Assembly: GCA_039545295.1 (NCBI GenBank)
Contig: BCIK01000001.1
Location: 186,001 to 250,000, forward strand
Reading direction: 5' to 3'
Length of the DNA stretch: 64,000 nt
From: Udeniomyces pyricola
Taxonomy: Eukaryota > Basidiomycota > Tremellomycetes > Cystofilobasidiales > Mrakiaceae
Part shown: positions 55,952-64,000 of the stretch, in pieces
Layout of the letters: each line of letters opens with the position of its first letter
Numbering within the stretch: position 1 is the first letter of the stretch
The notes under the pieces: generated by a model
What the model was told of the DNA's origin: nothing
What the model saw: only the letters and a program-made list of their open reading frames with translations
Databases searched by the model: none
Translations under genes and position numbers: made by a program

Positions 55952-58619
55952 ATGCGCTTACCGCCCCTGCTTGGACCTTACATCGTTCTACCAGTGATTA
56001 TCCTCGCCACAGGCACCACTTCCTCTCCTCTCTTAACCCCCCAAGAAAGCTACACCGAACATCTCCAACTTCGACCGCTGCCCGATGGCAAGGTCAATGC
56101 CCACCTCCAGTTCGAGACTCATCTCGTCCGAGACGCCCGGTCACTCGGTATGCTGCTGGCCTCTCGTTCATACCCAGACGGCTGTAACATGTGCTGGGTC
56201 TTACCATCTGCTCGTCTCAACTTCGCACCAGATCATCATTCTCTCTCGCCTTCTCCTCTCCTCGCTCTCCTCGATGCTCACGACGCGCATGCTTTCACTC
56301 TCGCCTTGACTGCTGGTTTATGGGATCACGTCCGATGGGGCTATCCATTCGGGGATACGGGCGGTACGGGTGCTGAACTATGGGCTTGGATGCGGTCCAA
56401 GGCCGAAGATGAAAGAAGCGTGCTCTCAAAGTCAGTCACGTCCCTTGCCCTTTCATTTTCTTCCGCCTCTTGTATCGTGGGCTTCTCACTTGCTGACATT
56501 GGCCGAAGCGTTTGATCTACGCATTTTTGCTTCCTCAAGAACAGAAGATGAGAGACACGAGGCCCTCATGCAGGCTCTTTCAGGACTCTTCTGTGCTAGT
56601 CTTGGTCAGGCTCTGACCAATACGTTCACCACGCGGCCTTACGTCCCTCATCTCTCGGATGCATACAGTCGGTATCGAATACAAGTTGGAGCTTTCGGGG
56701 AACTCGTCGCGTTTAGCAGCGTGTATTGCGATGTCAAACTGATGGACCTGCTGCTCTTCTGCAATAGCTCCTATACCCTACCACACCACTTCTCCGCCTT
56801 CTGGATTGTGTACAGAAAACCTCACGCCTTTCCTCAAGCTTCTTCCCTCCAAAGGTCGCTCAGGTCTCGCATCTCTGCTCAGACCTCATCGAGTGTTTGG
56901 TTCCAACTGGCATAGCATGAAGGTTCATGTTTCGAGAGAGGAAGAAGAGCGAAGAGATGGGCTGGTGAGGGAGACAGGAGGCAAGGGCGTAGCTGGGTTA
57001 AGGATGCTGAACGAGGAAAAGGTCAAGATTGTCTTAAGCTTCGAAGTCGTCTGGGATATGGTAGGAAGAAAGCAGACTGGAGGAGCAGTCAGAGGTATGT
57101 CTTCCCCTCACGTGTCATGTCCTTGTCCGAGACCTTGACTTAACAGATGATTTCCTCCCTATCTGGCTCTGACCCGTACCGAATATCTTAGAGATGAGTT
57201 TGAACAACATCTTTCATAGGCAGCTCGAGGCTGTTTTCCCACCAGCGTCCAAGACGAGCATTACCCTCAACCTGCCGCCTTCGACACGCCAGGGCGGAGA
57301 CTGGATGGTCGAGTCCCTCTCATCAGCTGAGGTCGCAGGTGGCAGTGACAGCGCGGGTCGTATAATCTCTTGGGATATCAACCATTGTGCGTAGCGAGTG
57401 TCTCGGCTACTATTGGAGGATCTCACACTAGTTGACTGTTGCGTTCTGTGCTTCTGCCCCTTCCCCCTTCTCCCCCCCCCCCTTCTTTGCAGCCTCTGGT
57501 CAACCGTTTGACTTCCAACTTAGCCATCGAGACGCGACACCGTTCATCTACCGTGCGTTAGAATACATCCACATGATATTCGAAGCCAACACCTCGCATC
57601 TATCTCATATAATATGTGCCTTCTTGCGCTGGTTTGATCCGCTTCGCCCCATCTAGCCACCTCGTACACCAAGCCCGCTCTCAGCCTTCTTCGCACTCAC
57701 CAAGGGACCTCCCAAACCTCGGGTCGTTTCCATACGCTCATTTTCAACACCTCCCCGTTTAACCGAAGCGCTGTTCTGATGGAAGAGTGGCCATGGTGGG
57801 TCGGTCCGTTCCTGTCAGAAAGAAAGATCCTGGTCAACGGGTTCGAGCAAGGTGAGATATCGAGCCGACCCCACCTGTATGTATTGTTGTCGTCTGGACT
57901 GAACACATAACTGATCACATGCCATCGACCATCCCACAACAGACGACCTCTTGATGTCGCAATCATACACCCCCTCCATCCCTCACACCCGCCCCTCCAC
58001 ACTCCTGAGCGAGCTTCATCTGCCAGCCAACTCGACTGTCTCCGTCACGATTCCTTTCCTCAAGCAGTTCCTCAAGTACAACGAGCATCCTCCCGATGCG
58101 GCGCGGGGATTTGAGTTGACGTCTGCAGTCCTCTTCCCGATCGAGCTCGCGCCATCAGCGTTCCAAGCGAATGCTGGTGCTGTGCCAGAGAGGATCTACA
58201 GCAGTAATCTTTTGATGGATCTGGCAACACCCGACTTCTCGATGCCATATAATGTGATCATCATGAGTTCAACGCTCCTTGCGTTGTTCTTTGGCAGGTT
58301 AGTCATAACTTTTTTATAATTTGGAAGACTAGTCACCATTGGGCTTATCATCAGTATCCTCATCGTATTTTTAGAAAGAACTCTTACCTGTCACTGACCC
58401 ATGTGTACCCCTTGTCCGGTTGACTCGAACAGCATCTTCAACCTTCTGACTCGAAGGATGGTCTATATCAGGGTAGACAAGCAACCGCTGACGCTATTCT
58501 CAGAGGCAGCTGTGATGGGCAGCGATCCCTTGGTTCGCGAGAAGAGGCGGACGACTCCTGATGGCGCAGCGGCGGCTGAGGCGGTCTTGGCGACGAATCA
58601 ACCGTCAGTGTCAATATGA
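55952..58619 (+). CDS. GPI16: GPI transamidase subunit PIG-T (Gpi16)
   Basis: Multi-exon gene; the first exons are 55952-56147 and 56232-56430, the third starts at 56540, and the stop is at 58619. A signal peptide opens the protein (LPPLLGPYIVLPVIILATG). Family blocks follow in order: ESYTEHLQLRPLPDGKVNAHLQFET, AFTLALTAGLWDHVRWGYP, GAELWAWM, ALMQALSGLFCASLGQAL, LCTENLTPFLKLLPSKGRSGL, NWHSMKVHVS, then RQGGDWMVESL, MEEWPWWVGPFLSERKIL, RPSTLLSELHLPANSTVSVTIPFLKQFLKY, and a C-terminal membrane span (MPYNVIIMSSTLLALFFGSIFNLL). PIG-T is the luminal ER scaffold of the complex that attaches GPI anchors. The Cys in LCTENL corresponds to the one that disulfide-bonds to the catalytic subunit in known homologues. 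Exons in the middle (56640-57900) are approximate. Confidence 0.9.
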
Positions 58620-58995
58620 TGAGACTTTATGCATATATCTGGGTTCTGTGAGGTAGCGATAAGGAATCACTCTGTGAGATAAAGTGAGCAGAATAAGAAT
58701 ATGGGATCAGACGAGAGATGAGCCGATGAGAAAAGTTGAGTCATCCCGCGGGCGGGCGCATGGTCGACTCGAATTATGTCGAGAAGTATTACGTAGGTGG
58801 GCCGGGGCGATTCTACCCCTTCCCTTAGGGATTCGGCACACAACCTCGCAGCAACGATCAACACGCCTTCCCATCCTGTTCCACCTTGGCCTTCGCCCTT
58901 CTCCTTCCTCCTTTCGACGCTCCTACCCCTTCTTCAGCAGCACCGGTCTCGTCCGCTAATACCGACCCAGCGTTATCCGAGTCAAGCTCCCAGGC
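58620..58995. other. Intergenic, PIG-T to glycosidase
   Basis: Short spacer with the 3' UTR of PIG-T and the C/T-rich leader of the next gene. No exon supported. Confidence 0.5.
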
Positions 58996-61900
58996 ATGCC
59001 TCCTCCCTCGATCACCTCGCCTGTCACCGGCGAGCCTGTCCCCGCTCACTACATTCACTCCTCTTCCGCCTTCTTCAGAGGTCAGTCTTGGTTTTCTTTC
59101 GACTGGATGCATCTGCTGGTATGACTCCTTGATTTTAACTCATCTACATGCCTCTGTAACTATTGCTGCTGTCCTGTTGATGCTCCTATCAGATACTCAG
59201 GGACGTCATCTGCTTCTTCGAGGCGTCAACCTCTCGGGATCGGCCAAAGCCCCCCTCTCTCAACCATCGTACGAAGATCCCGAACGATTCTGGGCGCTCG
59301 CCGAATCGGGTGGGGAGTCCTTCATCGGTCAGCCCCTCAGGCTTGACGATGGGTCTGCCGACGTCCACCTCGCTCGATTGAGAGGTTGGGGGTTCGGCGT
59401 GCTGCGATATGTCGTATGCTGGGAGGCACTCGAGAGAGAAGGACCGTAAGTGAACTGTTTCCCTACTGAAGCCGAGGTCCACTGCAAGTGTGCCCATCCT
59501 GCATGCTCTTTCTTCATTCATGACAAAAGAGTGTCACATCCGGTCATCGGTGGCTATGATGGTAGTGCTACTGTTGCGTCAGCAAAGACAGGCAGGGAGG
59601 TCGACGATAATGATCAAGGAGTTTTGTTTGGTTGCTGATGCGTGAGATCACGCCCTTTCTTCTCTTTTTACCCGCCAACTCGCTCTCGTCGGCCCGAACA
59701 TTCGTTCACTTAGTGGGATCTACGACTATGAGTTCATGGATTACACAATCGAGGTTCTAAGGAAATGCAAGGAGTACGGATTCAAGGTCCGTCTGACGTG
59801 TCGACTGACGTGGGCCCTCGTTGTTCGAACGACCGGTTGACGTCATTGCTCGCAATGGCTGATTGTGTTTCCTTGGTGTCTCATCGCTCACTTGATCCTT
59901 CTCTCCTTGGAATGGCTACCCTTCTGCTCGGAATTCTCTCTACATGAACGATTGCGATTGCAGGTGTACATGGACCCCCATCAGGACATTGTTAGTCAGG
60001 TGTTCTCTGACTACCCGCTTGGGGCCGACGTTAGTGGAAGCGCGCCAACTACGTCCTCATCCTGAATTTTCTCCTGTGCCTGCTTCTTCGTCTGCTGCCC
60101 TGATCTTGTTATCCTACAGTGGTCTCGCTTTTCCGGTGGTAGTGGAGCTCCGTACTGGACCCTTCCCGCATGCGGTCTCGAGCCGAGAAACTTTATGACT
60201 ACCCAAGCCGCCTTTATCCACTGCGAATACCCAACTCCCGAAGATCCTGACCCCGCTAGTTTCCCTGCCATGGTGAGATTCAGATATGAGAAAAGATATC
60301 CTCATGCATTTCCGTCGATATCGTCTCTCTTGATATTGACTATCTGGTTCCTACCCCTCGCTCAACGATGATGGCTTGCCGTCGCACCAGATCTGGTCGA
60401 CCAACTATCAACGCACCGTCTCTCAGACCATCTTCACTCTCTTCTATGGCGGCCGTGACTTTGCCCCGCTCTGTATCATTGACGGCGTCAACATTCAAGA
60501 CTATCTTCAATCCCACTTCAACAATGCTATGGTTGAACTTGCTAAGAAAATCCGTGACGCGGGCGACCTGCTCGACGAGTGCGTCATTGGATGGGACTCG
60601 ATGAACGAGCCAGGCGAGGGCCTCATTGGCTATCTCGACATTGGCGTCATCCCCAAGACTCAAGCACTCAAGTAAGCCTGATTTCTCTTTATGTCGCGCA
60701 CAAAGCCTGACAAAAGGGGCAAGGGGTGTGTAAAGACAGCAAACTCATCCCGCGTTGCCTTGCTATGTTTGGTCTCTCACAGGAAGGGACCCTCGCCCAC
60801 TGCATTCGAAGGAATGCGACTCGGCATGGGTGAGGCTGTCTCGGTAGAAAACTGGGTGAGTAATCTTGGTCCGAGTCAGGTGTGTCGTTAGTACATTTGG
60901 CCTGCTGCTCACACTGATTGCCTTTATCGTACTCTGCTCTAGACGTTCTCTGCCATGGGACCGGCTCGAGACGGCTCGGTCATTGTTGACCCCAAGGGTA
61001 AACGATGCTGGATGGATCCCGCTAAGGAAGCCAACGGGTCCCGATGGGGATGGAACCGAGACCCAGGATGGAAGCTGGGAACCTGCAGTGAGCTCATGAT
61101 TGGCATCAACTGAGTACCCCTTGTGTGACTTCCTTTACTGATGAGCGGCTGTCTTGAATTCAAACTGCCTAGTCTGGGCTCTTCATGGCGTTTGGGACCC
61201 GGCAACTTCGACTCTTCTCCAACCACACTACTTCCAGACTTCGCCTAAAGCTCCTAACGAAGCCATCTCCTTTGTCCCTGACTATTGGCGACCGGCATGG
61301 GAACTTTGGGCTCGCGGGATCCGAAAGGCTCATCCGGAGTGTATCCACTTCATTCAACCTCCGGTCTTCCACGCGCCTCCTGAGTTGGACGAGGAGGATC
61401 TCAAGGGGCGGGCATGCGTGAGCTGTCACTTTTACGATGGATTGACGCTCCTGTAAGTGTTCCCGTTCTCGCTTGCATCACCTTCTGTCTCACCCCTAGC
61501 CTGATGACCGAGCTAAGCTAGACTACTTTTTACTTTGGATCGACTCCAACTTTATAGAACGCGACATTGGAATTGGTTCAATGCCGACGCGCTCGGCATC
61601 CTTCGAGGCAAGTACTCGACCATCCTCCAAGGCATCCGTATCGGCGAGCGAGCCATCAGGAATGTCATTCAGGAGCAGCTTGGCATCCTGCAGCAGGACA
61701 CGTTCGATATGCTTGGCCAATACCCGACGCTGTGAGTCTGTTTTTCGCCTCGTCTCCACTGATCAGTCATCGATCTGACCTGGCGTCTCTTATCCTTGAA
61801 CTATGGTTGTCTTTCCTCAGCATTGGCGAGATTGGTATTCCATATGATATGGATGGTAAAAAGGCGTATGGCTACGGGCCCGACGGCAAAGGAAAGGGTG

Positions 61901-63226
61901 ACTACAGTGCCCAGCAAAAGGCCCTTGACGCTAGTCTCAATGCAGCTGATGGGCCCAACATGCTCAACTGGACCGTTTGGACTTATTGCGTTGACAAGTG
62001 AGTGACCATATTGGGGTTTAGTCACTTGTGAGCAGTGATCCGACGCCTGATCTGATGCCTGTATCTTGGTTGACCTCCTCATCTATCTGTTCGTTCACAG
62101 CTGCCACCAGTGGGGTGACAACTGGAATCTTGAAGATCTCTCCCTATGGTCGCGCGATGACACCAAAGAAGGTCGTTCAAGGCTTTCCAACGGACGAGGC
62201 TCTGTCACTGATCTCTCGCATCAATTAGCTCCCCAGAAATCAACGTCACCGACTTCGATCGCACCGTCCTCTTCGCCTGCTCCCACCTACCCTTCGACGT
62301 CTCCCTCCGCAGCGACTCTTGTCGGCAACCAAGCTGCAACGAAAGGAGGCAGCGAAAATCCATTCGACGTCTCAGCGCCTGCCTCTCCCACCAAGCCCGC
62401 ATCGTCTCCTGAAGATCTCGGAGGGTCGTTTACCATGCTCCCTCGGCAGAACCCATACACTCTCCCCCAAGACATTCTCACCGACGGAGCCCGAGCTGTC
62501 GGCGCATTCTCTCGCCCATACCCGACCGCGACGGTTGGCGTACCGACACGAATTGATTTCGATATCAAGAGCTCAGTCTTCAAGATGACTGTGGAAGTCT
62601 ATCCTGGCGAGGTCATCGCTGAAGGAGTCGCGACCGAGATCTACCTTCCTTGGGTTCACTACGCCTCGGACAAACAGTTTGCAACTGTCGACAATGAATT
62701 CGGCGTTCGAGCTGACCGAGTCGCTGCCCTGGACCAATCGACCGTCTCGTCTCGCAGAACGGCCGTCAACCCGACAACCATTTCGAGGACTTCATCGCCC
62801 ACTATGGGTGGCTCCTCGACCAGTGTCGGTCCTCCCCCGTCGTCGATTCTTGGCCTACATTCTTCCAACCTCCCCATACATCAGCTTGCGCCGGCTCGAC
62901 TCCCTGCCTTTGACCTTGCTGTCGACGTTGAAGTCTCTGCCGGTAGGACCGAGCTCTCGGGTCAAACGCTCAAGTGGTTCTACCCTGCCTCCTCGGCACC
63001 CCCGGCAGCTTCCCGTGAGGAGGAAACCGTTGGCGGCGCCATGCCTGGATCGTTTAGCGATGCGACTGGTGGAGGAGGAGGAAACCGATCCAAGGATGGA
63101 CGCACTATCTACGAGATCAAGATCAAGAGGCGAGGAGGTCCTCTCAAGGAGACAGTGGCCGGTGGAGGCACGGAGAAGACGAGCGGCGTTTGGGATCTTT
63201 GCGGTCTGACCAAACTCCTCGGCTGA
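58996..63226 (+). CDS. GH5 glycosidase, EGCrP2/Sgl1 (sterylglucosidase)-like
   Basis: Multi-exon gene starting [21 protein letters not shown]; exon 1 is 58996-59080 and exon 2 starts at 59193. The GH5 barrel is recognisable: [60 protein letters not shown] with the acid/base Glu, [47 protein letters not shown], and [12 protein letters not shown], where the Glu is the expected nucleophile. [19 protein letters not shown] and DLSLWSRDD follow. A disordered Ser/Pro/Thr linker (62230-62420) leads to a C-terminal beta-sandwich-like part ([39 protein letters not shown] end). Fungal relatives hydrolyse ergosteryl-glucoside or glucosylceramide inside the cell. No signal peptide is seen. Exon edges in 59440-60400 are the least certain. 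Confidence 0.9.
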
Positions 63227-63890
63227 GAGTGCAGACCGAGTCAACATTGAAGACTACTGACACTTCGGTACTCTTCTCTACACATCTCCCTGTTCCTCTT
63301 GTTGAACCTTTCGTTTCCTATGTTGTCATCACATCTTCTTTCTCCTCAATGGACACTTGGTCTTTCCTGTTCATTCCACCATGCTGGTTGTATCCAATCC
63401 CTCCCGTCTCTACTCTTCCTATCTGTTCTCTTTTCTCTCTGCCTCTCTCGTGCTGCCTTTGATATCGACCTCTTCCTCTCATCGTTACACCTCTTATTTG
63501 CTAGACTGGCCCCTCTGTTCGTCCTTTTTTCTTCTGATGCCGTTGATGATCACTGTCGAGTGTATTGAATTGGCTTTATGAAACCCAAGGGTCAAGAAAG
63601 TAAATCCGATACGTCTCTTGAACAAAGTCTGCGTTGCGAGCTGCCGATAAACAACGATGGATTGGGAGCACGGACTCCTTTGCGATCGAAGCCGAGGCCA
63701 AACGAATTAAATGAGCGCGGAAAACGCCACAGGGGGTCCGTCCGGTCTGCTGCTGCATACAATTATGCCATGCAGGACGTTGTTCTTCCCGCCCTTGCCT
63801 TCTTTTGGTTTCATTCCCATTGTCCTCCCACATCCACTCCTTAACCAGTCCTGTCCAACTCAACCGCTTGGTTTCCTCATTTCGCGCTCG
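63227..63890. other. Intergenic, 3' of the glycosidase gene
   Basis: A T/C-rich 3' UTR-like stretch (63260-63560), then about 300 bp of spacer and leader for the gene at the right edge. A minus-strand frame across 63576-63998 has no recognisable content. Confidence 0.5.
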
Positions 63891-64000
63891 ATGGGCATCT
63901 TCAGTCGGAACAAAGCCACGCCCGGCTCGGCGTCGTCGTCGTCGTCGACTACGTCCGCCGTCGAGGTTCATCCCGCCGTGCGCGGGCGCGGGACCCAAAA
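63891..64000 (+). CDS. 5' end of a gene, cut by the window edge
   Basis: An ATG at 63891 opens MGIFSRNKATPGSAS, followed by a poly-Ser/Thr run and AVEVHPAVRGRG, and runs off the window. The short basic-then-Ser-rich cytosolic start after a pyrimidine-rich leader is common in fungal membrane transporters and other proteins, but the family cannot be told from 36 residues. Minus-strand coding across the same bases is possible but less convincing. Confidence 0.4.
   Translation, partial: MGIFSRNKATPGSASSSSSTTSAVEVHPAVRGRGTQ

Noticed and set aside
1..64000. Transposon, retroelement, CRISPR or secondary-metabolite cluster
   Set aside because: I looked for reverse transcriptase, integrase, transposase, long terminal repeats, regular spacer arrays and megasynthase motifs and saw none.

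Overview
The window is nuclear DNA of a filamentous or yeast-like fungus, most likely a basidiomycete and plausibly a Tremellomycetes-type yeast. The reasons are dense, short, multi-intron genes (introns mostly about 50-150 nt with GTRNGT donors and pyrimidine-rich acceptors), roughly balanced to GC-rich coding sequence, fungal-specific families (Sam37, Skg3/CAF120-like PH protein, ADIP-domain coiled-coil protein, EGCrP2/Sgl1-like glycosidase) and a cytoplasmic dynein intermediate chain. The phylum is an inference from gene architecture; no marker here fixes genus or species.

I could rebuild 21 protein-coding genes plus the start of a 22nd by joining exons at splice sites and checking that the reading frame holds. 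Layout from left to right: a small membrane protein (-); dynein intermediate chain (+); a small unknown protein (+); hotdog thioesterase (+); large CAF120/Skg3-like PH protein (-); RNA polymerase III subunit RPC9 (-) divergent from chaperonin CCT4 (+); mitochondrial ribosomal protein uS7m (-); secreted double-psi beta-barrel protein (-); SCAMP (+); LisH-CTLH-CRA protein (+); ADIP coiled-coil protein (-) divergent from a TANGO2/NRDE protein (+); allantoinase (+); HDHD3-like HAD hydrolase (-); a 135-residue unknown protein (+); Sam37/metaxin-like (-); Gcn4-like bZIP factor (-); unknown coiled-coil protein (+); secreted Gly-rich repeat protein (+); His-rich allergen-like protein (+); PIG-T/Gpi16 (+); GH5 sterylglucosidase-like enzyme (+); and a 5'-partial gene at the right edge.

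The genes do not form a pathway cluster. They are ordinary dispersed housekeeping and surface genes, several arranged as divergent pairs on short shared promoters (RPC9/CCT4, ADIP/TANGO2, membrane protein/dynein IC). I see no transposon, CRISPR array, rRNA, convincing tRNA or biosynthetic cluster.

The more unusual content is in gene architecture: a 6-nt internal microexon in allantoinase, a probable 9-nt microexon in the secreted beta-barrel protein, a GC-AG intron in CCT4, one intron of only 28 or 37 nt, introns placed 4-6 nt after the start codon in several genes, and long poly-T tracts on the sense strand of introns, two of them starting 11-13 nt into the intron. Intergenic and intronic DNA is rich in homopolymer and pyrimidine tracts. 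Two N characters and many homopolymers mean some local sequence may be uncertain.
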